A stretch of 64,000 bases of DNA from NCBI GenBank assembly GCA_003254925.1, contig QANZ01044650.1, positions 67,594-131,593 on the forward strand, read 5' to 3'. A program made the position numbers and the translations under genes. The notes below the pieces were generated by a model. That model searched no databases. It had not been told where the DNA came from and saw only the letters and a list, made by a program, of their open reading frames with translations. This document shows positions 12,601 through 24,900 of this stretch, one piece after another. Each line of letters begins with the position of its first letter. The first letter of the stretch is position 1. The DNA comes from Chamaecrista fasciculata. Taxonomy: Eukaryota; Streptophyta; Magnoliopsida; Fabales; Fabaceae.

Positions 12601-14847
12601 AATGTAATTTATAAAATTAATGTCATTTTTTTACAGATTTTCACGCGTCTATCTATCTCTGTTCACAGAATTCCGATTGGATGAACAAGTGGTGAGGGAT
12701 CTAGCCTTAATTGACATAGAAAACATGCTTCGTCCTAATGGTCATAGCCTTAAGGACTACCCTACCCTGCCAATTCCTGATAGTTTGTCAACTGATATTT
12801 CTAGGATTCTTCTTATTTTGGATGAGACCTCTTATAACAAAGATTTGCTATCAAAAGAATATCTCTCCTTGCTTCCCCAAATGACCAATGAACAATTGAA
12901 TATCTTTAATGTTATTAAAGATTCTGTTGATAAGTGCAGTGGTGGTGTTTTCTTTGTTAATGGTTACGGTGGTACCGGTAAAACATTCTTATGGAGGGTC
13001 TTAACAACTGCGCTTCGTTATAGAGGAGATATTGTTTTGGCTGGTAATTAATCTCTCATTACGTCAAGTTCGATTTTGTGGTGTAATTTTTATAATTCCA
13101 GTCTTCCTTTTGTCATTGAATATGTGCGTCAATCACTCATCCTGTCTTCATTTAAATAAACTAATTTATTCCGTTAGTTTTGTGCATTGCCAATACTTAT
13201 TATTTAGTGTACGATTTTTTTTTCTGTGTGTTGTCAACTTCATAGGTATCTTTTAGTTCTTAATTGCATTACGATGTTATTGATTTTTTAATTTTGCTTT
13301 AGAATTATAAAACCTCATCGTTTCATCAGTCAATTTTTTATTATTTATTTTGAGATGTTGTATGTGTCTTTTTAATACATCTTTAGTATCGGAATCCATC
13401 TGTTCTACATTTTTTATGTTATTGTCATTGTTTAAACGATATGACATTTGTTATATAGTTATTATATTTTACATTACTCAATCTATGTTCTATATAATAT
13501 TTTTTGTTTTCTGTGATCATTTTAGTGTTCTCAATATTGATATTTTTAATCGTCATGTAGTTGCATCGAGTGGAATTGCATCTCAACTGATCCCAGGTGG
13601 TCGAACTGCTCATTCACGTTTTACAATCCCACTACAATGCCATGAAGAGTCAACTTGTAACATTCCCCAAGAGAGCGAGCTTGCTGAATTATTGATTCAC
13701 ACGAAATTGATTATATGGGATGAAGCTCCAATGACTAACAAATACTGTTTTGAAGCCTTAGATAGAACTCTTAAGGATATCATGCGACTACACAATCAAG
13801 CCGGTGATGATTTAATTTTTGGCGGTAAAGTTGTTGTTTTCGATGGTGATTTTAGACAAATCCTTCCTGTTATTCCGAAAGGTTCAAGACAAGATATTGT
13901 TATGGCTTCTATTAATCCTTCCTACATTTGATCATCCTGCAAGGTGTTTCTGACTAAGAATATGAGACTTAGTCAAGGTTGTTCTGATGCTAATTATAAA
14001 TTGTTATGAGAATTTTCAGAGTTGATCTTGAAAGTGGGTGATGGTAAAATCAGGGAGGAATTTGCTGACGGTGAATTTGGAGTGAACATTCCACAGGACC
14101 TGCTTATTGATGGTGGATCTGACCCTATGGAAGCCATTACCAATTCCTTCTATCCCAATTTCTTAAATAATTGTCATCGTTTGGACTACTTCAGTGATCG
14201 TGCTATTTTAGCTCCAACTCTTAAAGACGTGTCTTCACTTAATGATTATATGTTACAATGACTACCCGGTGTGGGAAAAAGTTTATCTTAGTTCTGACTC
14301 CATTTGTGCATCAGACACTGCTCCATCTGAGGATAGCGAGATTTATACTACTGAATTTTTAAATGCAATAAAGGGCTCTGGCATTCCGGATCACCAAATT
14401 AGGTTGAAGACAAGTGCTCCTATCATGTTACTCCGTAATATTGATAGGTCGTTGGGTTTGTGCAAAGGCACACGGCTGATTGTTTCACGTCTTAATGACC
14501 ATGTTATTGAGGCGGTTATCACTTCTGGTAATTTTATTAATGAGAAGGTATTTATCCTCCGCATGTACATTTCTCCTTCTGATTTCAAGTTACCATTCAA
14601 GTTCCAGCGTAGGCAATTTCCTGTCATGTTTTCATTTGCTATGACTATAAACAAGAGCCAAGGTCAGTCATTATCTAACGTTGGTATTTATCTCCATCGT
14701 CCTGTGTTTACCCATGGTCAACTATATGTTGCAATGTCCAGAGTTCGTTCTAGAGCAGGTTTGAAGATTTTGATATGTCATGATGACTACCCTCAAGCTG
14801 ACATGACCACAAACGTTGTTTATCGCGAGGTTTTTTCCAAATATTAG
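9659..14847 (+). pseudogene. Helitron Rep/helicase (RepHel), disrupted
   Basis: In order it shows a zinc-ribbon-like YECQFCGALFWYEER (about 9858); the Helitron-like N region (9941-11060); the HUH nickase motif GLPHAHILLWL (about 11382); the catalytic tyrosine pair YLFKY (about 11797); and a PIF1-type helicase with Walker A GYGGTGKTF (about 12962), Walker B LIIWDEAP (about 13708) and terminal TINKSQGQ and VAMSRV motifs. Splice sites consistent with frame give introns 11230-11352, 12572-12668 and 13044-13560. Damage: in-frame TGA at 10732; a 35-bp repeat (10985-11019 and 11035-11069) replacing part of the Rep region; a frameshift in an A-run near 11577; in-frame TGA codons near 13929 and 14007; and a frameshift near 14260. 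Family role: rolling-circle transposition. This copy cannot make a full protein. Confidence 0.93.
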
Positions 14848-15047
14848 CACCGATATGTTTTTTAGCCGAACTTTATATCTATGTTGCTTTTGGATGTAAT
14901 TCATTCGATACAACTTTCTTGGTCATCTTTTTATGTTGATTTAATCTATTCTTACTTTTTATAGGTTCAATTTTATGTGTAACTTTTTTTTTGCCTTTTG
15001 TCTATGTCCCTATATGGGTACTATTATATAGAGACCGATTCTTTTTT

Positions 15048-15080
15048 GGAACTCCGCGCATCACGCGGGTATGAAACTAG
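15048..15080 (+). other. Helitron 3' terminus: hairpin plus CTAG
   Basis: The stem CCGCG (15054-15058) pairs with CGCGG (15064-15068) across the five-base loop CATCA. Eight bases later comes CTAG at 15077-15080, followed by T. Plant Helitrons end in a short GC hairpin 10-12 nt before CTRR and insert at AT dinucleotides, exactly as here. Confidence 0.93.
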
Positions 15081-15856
15081 TTTTATTATATTTTTATTGG
15101 AAACTCAATGACAAACATGAAATCCTTTTCTCAAGTTGTCTTCTCTTGAAACCTAGAGGCTCACTTTCATATTTACGCCATCAACTACAAGATTTAACCT
15201 TAGATCACGCATGTGCATGCATCATCAAACAATATTGTACAGTTTTACATTTACAGCATTTGGAAGACCTTGTAATCTAAGATATAATTCGTCATTCACA
15301 CATTTCCCAACCAAGATAAGAAAAATACACAATATTTCACATTCCATCTTTTTTTATCAGATGTCCCTTTTCACATTCCATCTGAGAGGCTAAGAATGTC
15401 TCTTTTTTTTTTTTTGGGTTAATAGCTAAGAATGTCGCAGACGTGATACAATGTATGTAACAATTTATTATTGATTGGGCCCAAAATACTTTTTTGAATA
15501 TTGACTAAAAAACACAACGTGGACCACTGCCATATTCATATGGAAATATTTGCTGATTTTAAAAAGGGTGATGAGCAGCACTCTTATGTTTTATATACAT
15601 ATAATAACATATACACATTAATGAATATAACATCATTTACAATCACAAACCTCCTCCTTCAACATGGGAACAACTAGTATCGCATATAATAACGGGGTAG
15701 GAATAGGTTTGGAAGAATAAATGGGGAAATCATGGAACAGCTCAACCACCGTCCATATCAGTTGATTATGCCATTCCTTGAGCAACAATTTCTCGTGAAT
15801 ATTCTCTAGCATGTTATCACAAAATATACATTGCCAGCCAACTTTTCAAGCCACAT
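15081..15856. other. Downstream flank of the BSD-domain gene
   Basis: No coding region is recognised. Part of it is probably the 3' UTR of the minus-strand BSD gene. The ORFs here are short and have no recognisable motif. Confidence 0.5.
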
Positions 15857-18800
15857 CTACGATTTCGCGTTCTTATCGTCCTGGGAAATCAAAAGATGTT
15901 CTAACATAAGCTCAATACCAACATATGGCAACTCAATTCCAATGAATAATCAAATGGAACTTCCAAATTAGACAAAAGAAATCTATAGATTGTCAGTGTT
16001 AATGTATATTTGATGTCTAGAGGGGGAAAATGATTCTGACATGGTTGAGTAGAATTTCATTCCCATAATCCAGTAATAAAGTATCTCTCATTTCCAACAC
16101 AGAACTAGGATACCAGGCTACCAGCATAAGCTGCTCAGTATTAATTATTCTTAGTTTCTTACCACAGACAATAGTCCATTTCATTAAGTCCAATGTTAAG
16201 GTGGACCATTAAGAATCTATAGACTCTGAATCATCTTACATTTATTCTACTGATATATCTTCAAACAAAAAAGTGGTTTCATTACCTAAACTTAGAAAAA
16301 GCAGAAATTCACAAGAAAGCTTGGATGTTAACATAATGATTTGAATTACTCAGCCTAATCTGAGGGATATGAATAGTAAATTGGTGACAAACTGATTTAC
16401 CAAAACGTATTTCAAAGTGCAGTTTCTTGGCAAATTATGGAAAATGGGAAGAGAGGGAGAAGGGAACGGATAAAGAAAGGAAAAAAGAAATGACAGAAAT
16501 TAATATAAAGCATACTGTCCTTACCAAAGTCTTCACTATTGTGTTCAAATCGTCATCAAAGTCCAGATTGCCATCACCTGAAAGACCATAAAGGTTATTA
16601 GCAAATATGGAAAACATAAAATCACTTCAAAATTTCACTTTCCCATAAACCACCGATGGCAGTATTGCACCTGTTTGTCTTAATTCCACATTATATCCCT
16701 ATATGTCATAACTAGCTATAACAGAATATATGAACAAAATTCTCCAACGGTGAACAATACAGCTATATAGAATGATAAACAGACAAAGGAAGAAATTGGC
16801 AGTCATCTCACTTGGTTGGTTTATCAAAGGAAAATCTTTCTGAATTCTTTATTTCTGTCCAGAAAATAACTGAACGGATTACTACATTTTCAACTTTCTG
16901 AGCAAGGAAAGTCAGTTGGCTGCTATAATATTAAGCTAAGAGACACAACAAATGAATTGCATGTCATATCTCTGATATATTCTGTTATTAACTACTTAAT
17001 CTTCTATTGATCATGATACTCAGTTATAAATGGAGATGAACCAAACCCAAATGTGCAATAAACCAGTGAATTTTTCCAGGAATAAGCAACAGAAGATTTT
17101 AATGGTTAAGATAAATGAGGTGTACCTGGTTCATCATCGCTGTCTCCCATATCTCCCAGAAGAAATACATCCAAATCTTTCTCAGTTGAGGTTGAATTTT
17201 TTTTATTTTTCACTTCCTGCACCTCGTGATTAGAGGTCAATCCAGCATTTGGTTCTACATTGTGATCTTTTACTTGCTCAGACAATTTTACTTTAGCTTC
17301 CTCCATGTACCTCTTCTCATAGCTAGAGGGAATCAAAAGATAGGACAGTTTAAAACAAGCTCCTAATCAGTACAACTATAACTACGGAGAAAGGCAGTGA
17401 AGCAAGGGAGATACTAGAACCACCTACATTTATTACAAGTACATTCAATTGTCTTTCCAGAGCATACTAAATTTTTCAGAGTTGCAAAATAGTATACCAA
17501 AACAATTGTTATTATGATCATTTATGCATGTTTGACTAAGTTTTATTGTTCATGGTAATGGACTAGATAGAGTAGCTTTTCTTTTTGAGAGTTGAAAACC
17601 AGCATAGTTGCTGATAGCACCCAGCTGCCTATACTGACACTCCTTTACCAAGCCAAAATATATTTTGAACAATTTCCATGAACATGTATTTGTAGAAATT
17701 CCTTCAACTCCTCTTGAACATAGCATTTTCATGTCTCAAGGAAAAGAAATGACTCTTCTACATACTTTGGGAAGTAAGGAAACAATGTAAACAGAAATCC
17801 TACAGGAGAAGTCGAGAACAAAAGGATAATATTTGTCAAGTGTCAAATATAGGTGATATTCAGCAAAAAAAAAAAAAGAAAGGATATTTTATATTACTTT
17901 TTGATTACATAATGATATAGTTTCCTCAAACTACAGGGTAGATATTTCTGTATCAAAATGTCCAGTATAGAAGCATAGTGTAAACTTTACAGCAACAAAA
18001 ATGACACAATGTGAAAAACAAAAATACTCATGCTACAGAATGAGTTACTTACGGTGCAACGTGACTGTTCACAAGCATAAAATATATTTTCCAGAATTTC
18101 CTCTCTTTCATGACACGTGGACACAGCTCATATCTCAATTTTGAAATCTCCTGCACAAAAGAATGAGAGAACAATAATTTTCAAATATGCGACTGAAATA
18201 ATAATTGACAGTTTGATACTCAAGACCACAAAACACTTATGCATGAATCAACCCTTCAACCTAGGTGACAGATCGTAACAAAATTTCATGCTATATCAGG
18301 AGCTAAGACCAAAAATAAAATGCAGAGTCGTCTTTGACCCTATATTCACTCCATCAGCAAACTCAGAGATCATACACTAAACATCTCATAATTCTCATTT
18401 CATTCAATAATGGTAGCTTCTCTTGAAGTGATTAAATGCACTGGGAAAGTTGCAGTGGAATTACATTGAGAGGAGTACTCAACTACTCATGGTCATGGGC
18501 TCATGGCTTTGCATAGCTTCTATATATTAAAATTTTTCAGAAAGCCAACCAAGGACTCTAAGGGTATGTTTGGATGGAGTGTCAAGGGGGAATAGAGAGG
18601 AGAGGAAAGGACGAAAGGTAAAAAAATTATGTTTGATAGTTTTTTTAAGGGGGAGTGGAGTGGATGAGGGACACTTGACACCCCAAAATTCAATTTTTGC
18701 TGGCACTCCCAAATTGGGGTGCCAAGGAAGGAGTGGACAGTTTTATAATTTTTTAATGACAATTATATCCTTATACTAACCAAAAATAACATGTGTCCAC

Positions 18801-19613
18801 TCCATACCATTCCATTACTAATAACTTCCAAACAAGATTAACAAGTGTCCATTCATTTCCTCATTAAAAACTCTCAAACAACATATCTACTCAGTCCATT
18901 AATATCCTCTCTTCTCCACCTATTAGTGTCCATTAATGTCTTCCCCTCTCCATCCTCACTAAAACTCCCAAACATAGCCTAAAAGTCTTTATAGAGTTCT
19001 GGAATAAGGACGAATGACAGTACCTTGACCGTCGAAAGAACAAGATTGGCATGGCGTTCTTGCCACTCGGTGAGGTCGTGTCTAACATTTGAAACAGTAG
19101 GAACATCAGATAATTCAGTGTCGTCTGCAATTGGGCATACTATCTATCAGATAAGCGCATCAATTTGTCAATTCAATTCGCAAAGGTTTAAAGCGTCAGA
19201 GTAAGTAACCCTAAAATACCTTGGAGAGGGAAATCTTGAAATGTGGTGAAAGTGATCCCCTGAACGAACTCTCGCAACTCGTCGGTGATCCCAAAACTCT
19301 CGAGATCCTTTTCTTCGACGGCAGAACCCACATAGGGTTCGAGAATCGCTATACGGCCGGGGGAATGAATCCCGTCGGCGAAGGTCTTGATTTCGTCGGC
19401 TCGCTTGATGGCTTCGATTCGAATCTGATCGGCTCGCTTGGAGGCTTGAGCGGCGATTTCCTTGGAGCGTTTGGTGGCTTCGGCGACGACGTCGGAGAAT
19501 TTGGTATTGCCGATAGAGAGGTCTTGAGATCGCTTCGCGGCCTCCTTGGTGAGCTCTTGAGTGCGCTTGGCCGTCTCCTCCGCGAAACTGCGAGCTTTGT
19601 TCCACAATTCCAT
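15857..19613 (-). CDS. BSD domain-containing protein, six exons, 288 aa
   Basis: Exons on the minus strand: 19613-19220, 19124-19024, 18150-18053, 17322-17126, 16577-16525 and 15880-15857. All junctions are GT-AG and the frame is continuous. The ATG at 19613 opens MELWNKARSFAEE. Residues about 8-75 form a charged amphipathic repeat of roughly 11 residues (AKRTQEL, AKRSQDL, TKRSKEI, SKRADQI, IKRADEI), probably helical. The BSD domain follows (about 140-195), with EWQERHANLVLS, EISKLRYELCP and the FW pair (KFWKIYFMLV, residues 184-185). The C-terminus is acidic (GDSDDEPG, LDFDDDL). BSD proteins are related to TFIIH p62-type and synapse-associated proteins; the plant members' role is largely unknown. 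The last exon (eight codons with stop) is the least certain. Intron 2 carries a MITE. Confidence 0.9.
18562..18979. mobile_element. PIF/Harbinger (Tourist-like) MITE in BSD intron 2
   Basis: The ends are inverted repeats: GGGTATGTTTGG at the left, and the complement of CCAAACATAGCC at the right, with one mismatch. The element is flanked by TAA at 18559-18561 and 18980-18982, the three-base TSD typical of Harbinger elements. It is 418 bp with no coding capacity. It sits within the 873-bp intron 18151-19023 and does not touch either splice site. Confidence 0.88.
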
Positions 19614-19799
19614 AATGCCTCTTGATCTTGCTCTGTTGGTCTTCGTCTTCGTCTTCGTCTTCTTCGTTTAGAACCAGAAACGTCAGAGCCATTGGGAAAG
19701 GCTCACAGTTCACAGAGCATTCCGCGCCATGGATTGCGCGAGTCTCAACCATTGCCATCGACCGCATTCTCTCTTTTTCCATTTTTTCTTCCCATATAT

Positions 19800-20176
19800 T
19801 TTTATTGGTCAAAGTCAAAATTTGGTCCAAGATATTTTGTTCAACTCCCTAATTGGTCCCTTATCTTTTTTGTTACACTTTTGATCTTATATCTTTGGGC
19901 TAGTTTCCAATTTGGTCTCATATGTTTGGTCAATTGTAGAATTGGTCCTACATTTTTTAGTCAGATGCAGAAGTGATCTCATATCTTTGCAAAAGGATCA
20001 ACTATTAGTTGATCATTTTGCAAAGATATGAGACCAATTCTGCAACTTGACCAAAATATATAAGACCAAATTGGAATTTTTTACAAAGATATGAGACCTG
20101 TAACAAAAAGAGATACAGGACTAAATGGAGAATGTAGCAAAAGATATGAGACTAAATTTGTACGTTGACTTATTTT
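19800..20176. mobile_element. Fold-back element with GGTC-type repeats upstream of the BSD gene
   Basis: The left half carries repeated AATTTGGTCC, AATTGGTCC and AATTTGGTCTCATAT motifs, and the right half carries their complements (ATGAGACCAA, GACCAAATTGG, GAGACTAAATTTG). The centre is a near-perfect palindrome around 19988-20025 (CAAAAGGATCAACTA with TAGTTGATCATTTTG). It begins about 190 bp upstream of the BSD start codon, so it lies in the promoter or 5' UTR. I cannot assign a superfamily because no TSD is clear. Confidence 0.75.
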
Positions 20177-20297
20177 ACTAAAAAATAATAATAAAAATAA
20201 GAGTAAACTAACAATTTGATTTACATATCTTAACAATTTGATTTACATATCTTAATAATTTAATTAAAAACAACACAGAATAGGCGGGGATACCGAC

Positions 20298-20406
20298 TTA
20301 ATATGTTCGAATGGGTATCCAAAGATAAGAGTAAACTAACATTCGAACACGGATAGGTGGGGATTAGTCTTCGCTCAGAGGCGGGATACCCATTCGAACA
20401 TATTAA
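20298..20406. repeat. Perfect 23-bp inverted repeat with 63-bp spacer
   Basis: The 23-bp arm at 20298-20320, with core AATATGTTCGAATGGGTATC, is the exact reverse complement of 20384-20406. The spacer has an ATTCGAACACGGATA-like partial copy. The surroundings look like degraded transposon sequence; function is unknown. Confidence 0.85.
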
Positions 20407-20452
20407 TCTTCGCTTCGGTTAATTTTATATATGTTATTTTATTAAGGGTAAT

Positions 20453-20594
20453 GCTATAAAAAGATCTATTATTCAAACAATAGATTTTTTATAGTCTATT
20501 TCTCTTCCCATCATAAAAATGTGATGTAAGAGTGATTGATTGAGAGAGATAGAATAAAAAACTCTATTGTCCAGTTTTTTATAACATCTCCCTT
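20453..20594. mobile_element. Short MITE-like element with AAGGG termini
   Basis: The left end AAGGGTAATGCTATAAAAA and the complement of the right end (AAGGGAGATGTTATAAAAAA) match with few differences. An inner palindrome ATCTATTATTCAAACAATAGAT is present. The element is about 142 bp and non-coding. A TTA-type TSD is possible but ambiguous because the flanks are AT-rich. Confidence 0.65.
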
Positions 20595-20599
20595 TTACT

Positions 20600-21939
20600 A
20601 ATCCCATTCGAATACAAAGACTTATATATGTTGTTATTTATAATAATTGACATATGAAAACATATTTTTATGAAAAAACAGACATATGAAAACATATAAC
20701 ATACAAGGCCATGAAAGCATAAGATAAACACAAGGTGGGCAAAGTTCAGAGCTAGACATCTTCTGTACATTTCCTGATGTCCTTCTCTACGTAATACGTA
20801 TTGCGATCTATTTCTTCTCTCTCTTGACGTCACGTACGTGTTACTGTCCTTTCCTCTTCCATTCTATCTCTCTCTCGATCTTTTTCTCACTGGATAATCT
20901 CTCTCAACTCCCTATCCTATCACTAACATGTATATATATATATATCATACCATAATAAGTTAATAACTATGATGGTTAATTTAGAGTAAACTAAATATAT
21001 AGTAAGACTGTAAGAGTATGGAATTAATTATTCGATTTTTGAAAAATTTAAATAGATTATTTAATAATTAAAAAATTGAACCATGTACTTTTTTATTTAT
21101 AAAGTATTAACAATTTAAATATATCAGTTAAATTTTTTAAGTACTAAAATATGTATTTTTATCTTTTAAAAATTGAATTATCAAATGGATAATTTTTTAA
21201 TGATTGAATTGATAAAATTTACTTTTTATTATTAAGCAATATAATTTGAATTGGTCATTTCAATGATGTGATTTGTGAGCGTTGAGGATCGATGTATAAC
21301 CATTTATCATTACAAATTAACGGAACAAGTTATACAGTTAATGTAACATACATGTATAGAAATATACAATTATACATACATTATAGGTGCTGAAACAGAG
21401 AGTAGAGAGTTGAATCAAAATACATGGATTGATATTCAGATTCCAAACCTATATATTCAGGCAATTACATGTATATATATGTGTTCAATCCAATTGGTAA
21501 GCCCACGTGACTTGTTATTTGCTTACAGACACGATGATGATATTTAAGCTGACTTGTCTCACACTACGTACAACAATATAATATCGTCCATCTCTTACAT
21601 AATTAAATTGTTAACCCCTCTCTCTCTCTCTCTAAAATATATATATATATACATACATGATACATATACGTATATACATATACGAGCGCTCGATTATAGT
21701 CATGCATATATAGTTACATACATATCATATGAAATATAAACAATTCGTTGACTACGTAACTTTTGATCGATCTGCCAACAAGAACATGAAATTTCATAAA
21801 TAGGTTTAGGTTGCAAGTCATAGATGCAGTTGGATTATTATTATCTTTCTATGTACGTATTAATATGTATACATACATCACATACACGCACTCACAAAGG
21901 GAGGCTCATCATTTGTGAAACCATGCTAATCTTTGTTAA
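20600..21939. other. AT-rich intergenic DNA
   Basis: It holds (TA)n and (CT)n tracts (about 20930, 21619-21650) and no recognisable gene. The short ORFs are low complexity. Confidence 0.5.
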
Positions 21940-24900
21940 TGATTCTCAGTATATGCAAAATTCTTCTCAGTTCAATGGTCCTAGACCTTCTGTCAATGTG
22001 GCATCCTCTATTGCTACTCCTGATCTTCTCAATGATTCTTCCTGGTTTCCAGATTCTGGAGCCTCAAACCATGTGACTTACAATAATTCTCATCTTGCAT
22101 CCAGTTCTGGTTATCATGACATGAGCAAGTGCATTTGGGCGATGGTACAGGTTTAGATATCAAGCATATTGGTCAATCTACATTTCAATCTCCTTTTAAT
22201 TCTGATATATCTCTTCATCTCACTAATTTACTTCATGTACCACATATCACCAAAAACTTAATTAGTGTCTCACGATTTGCTAAGGACAATGCTGTATTCT
22301 TTGAATTTCATGTTGATTCCTGCTTTGTTAAATCGCAGGATTTCAAGGAAATTCTTTTACAAGGTACTCTCAGACCTGATGGATTGTATTGCTTTCATAA
22401 TCTTGCTATGAATCCTCATAGTTCTCCCTCTAGTTCGTCTGTTGGTTCAGCATCACCAGTTGGTTACTCTTCAATTTTAGCCTCTAAAGATAATACAAAT
22501 GTTACATGTAATTCCTCTAGCAGTTATACTTCTTTTGCTTTGTGGCATTCTCGATTAGGACATCCATCTGTTCCTATTGTTGCCAATGTTCTTCAATCAT
22601 GTAATGTCAAAGTACCTAATAAAAATGTTTCTAAATTTTTGTACTGCTTGCTGTTTTGGCAAAATGCACAAGTTCCCTCATCCTCCATCTCTTCACTCTT
22701 ATCACACTCCATTAGAATTAATTTTTATGGATGTTTGGGGTCCTTCTCCTACTCCATCTAAGTCTGGTTTTCGCTATTATATTATTTTTGTAGATGCTTA
22801 CACACGCTATACATGGATTTATCCTCTTGTTAATAAAAGTGATTCACTTAAAACTTTCATTGATTTTAAAACACTCATTAAAAACCAACTTGACTGCAAG
22901 ATTAAGGCAATACAATCTTATTGGGGTGGTGAGTTTCGCTCCTTTACTACTTTTCTTAAAACTGATCATGGCATTATTCATCGCATATCTTGTCCCTATG
23001 CACATCCTCAGAATGGTTCTGTCGAGAGAAAGCATCGTCATATAGTTGAGTTAGGACTATGTTTACTTGCTCAAGCCTCTCTGCCTATTTTTTTTTTTGG
23101 ATGATGCTTTTCTCTGTGCTACTCATCTTATTAACTGTCTTCCTACACCTGTTCTCAACCATTCTTCTCCATATTTCTTACTTCACAAAACTTCTCCTGA
23201 TTATCCATTTCTTCGTGTGTTTGGATGTGCTTGTTATCCTCTACTTAGACCCTACAATAATCATAAACTATCTTTCAGGTCTACAAAATGTTTGTTTCTT
23301 AGTTATTCTCCTCATCACAAAGGATACAAGTGTCTTTCTCCTTCTGGTCGCTTATACATCTCTAGAGATGTTAAATTTGATGAATTTTCCTTTACTTATT
23401 CCACTAATTTTGTCTCTACTCCCATCAATTCTTCTCCCTCATCTTATTCTCCTTCTGCATTGCCTCCTATTCTTGACCAATATGTTTCCTCATTTATTTC
23501 TTGTTCTGCTGTTCCAAATGTATCTTCTCATAGTTCACATTCTTCTTCCACTATCTCAGTGTCAAGCTCTTCATCCTCTTCCTTGCCCTCCAAGTCTACT
23601 CCATTACTTTCCTCTTCTTCTTCTTCTTCAACTCCTAGCAGTCATGATTCTTCTGCATCAATTTCTTCTTTACCTTCATCTCAACCTAATTGTTCTACTG
23701 ATTCTGTTATTTCCACTCCATTACCTGTCATTCCTTCTTCACCAATTCCTACTAAAACTAAACCAAATCCTCTTCCTCATCCTATGCAAACTCGTGCCAA
23801 AGCTGGTATTTTCAAACCTAAAATTTTTGTTGCTCAAAAGTCTGATACACGTGTTCCCTCTATTGTTAAAACTGCTCTTTCCATTTCACACTGGAAATCT
23901 GCTATGGATGATGAATATCATGCTCTTATGGCTAACAAAACTTGGTCTTTAGTATCTTTGCCTTCAGGTCGTCAAGCTATAGGCTGCAAATGGGTATTTC
24001 GTGTTAAAGAAAACCCATATGGATCCATCAATCGCTATAAAGCTCGGCTGGTTGCTAAGGGATTCCATCAAGAAGAAGGTTGTGATTACACTGAAACTTT
24101 TTCACCTGTTATCAAACCAACTACTGTAAGTGTGATCCTTACTCTTGCTCTATCAAAATCATGGCCATTATTCCAATTAGATGTCAACAATGCTTTTCTT
24201 AATGGTGTCATCACTGAAGATATCTACATGACTCAACCACCTGGATATGTATCTGATAATGCTTCACTTGTCTGCAAGCTTCATAAATCATTATATGGTC
24301 TAAAGCAAGCTCCTAGAGCTTGGTTTCATCGATTGGCTACTACTCTACTTAAGTTTGGATTCTCTGCTAGTCGTTGTGATCCATCCTTATTTGTTCATAC
24401 CTCACAAAGTTCTATTACCTACTTGTTGGTGTATGTTGATGATATAATTAATCATCACTGGATCCTCTGTTTCGTTTATTACTTCTCTCAAAGCTCGATT
24501 AAATGATGAATTTTCCTTGAAGGATCTTGGCAAGTTGAATTATTTCTTGGGAATTAAGGTGAATTATCTCTCGGATGGTGCTGTTTCCTTGTCACAGTCT
24601 AAATACATTCAGGATTTACTTGTAAGAGCTAAGATGGATGGTGTCAATCCTATTAACACCCCTATGGTTTCTGGTTTAAAACTCACTAAATCTGGATCAA
24701 ATTATATGTCTGATCCTCATATCGTTCCATTGTTGGGGCATTGCAATATGCCACTGTTACACGTCCTGAGATTTCTTTTGCTGTAAACAAAGTTTGTCAG
24801 TTCATGAGTTAGCCTTTGGATGAACATTGGACTGCTGTGAAGCGTATTCTTCGTTACTTAAAGGGTACTCTTTCTCATGGTTACTGTGATGCGGATTGGG

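Larger units (their letters stand above)
6120..15080 (+). mobile_element. Helitron DNA transposon, autonomous-type but decayed
   Basis: The 3' end is canonical. A short GC stem CCGCG-CATCA-CGCGG (15054-15068) is followed 8 bases later by CTAG (15077-15080, the CTRR terminus), and the next base is T. The proposed 5' end is TCTATTATATC at 6120, preceded by A, matching Helitron insertion between A and T. It is followed by an inverted repeat AAGTAAC/GTTACTT. The interior encodes a Rep/helicase (about 9.8-14.85 kb), interrupted by stops and frameshifts. The 3' end and RepHel are secure. The 5' end is an inference from the TC start and context, so inclusion of the F-box region is provisional. If right, the element is 8,961 bp. 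Confidence 0.8.

Noticed and set aside
12060..13060. Possible host PIF1 helicase gene
   Set aside because: The helicase is fused in frame to a Helitron Rep domain with HUH and YxxxY motifs, and a Helitron 3' end follows. It is transposon-encoded.
23059..23952. 297-codon Leu-rich ORF overlapping the copia polyprotein
   Set aside because: It is an alternate frame of the integrase-RT linker, which is Ser/Pro-rich in the true frame.
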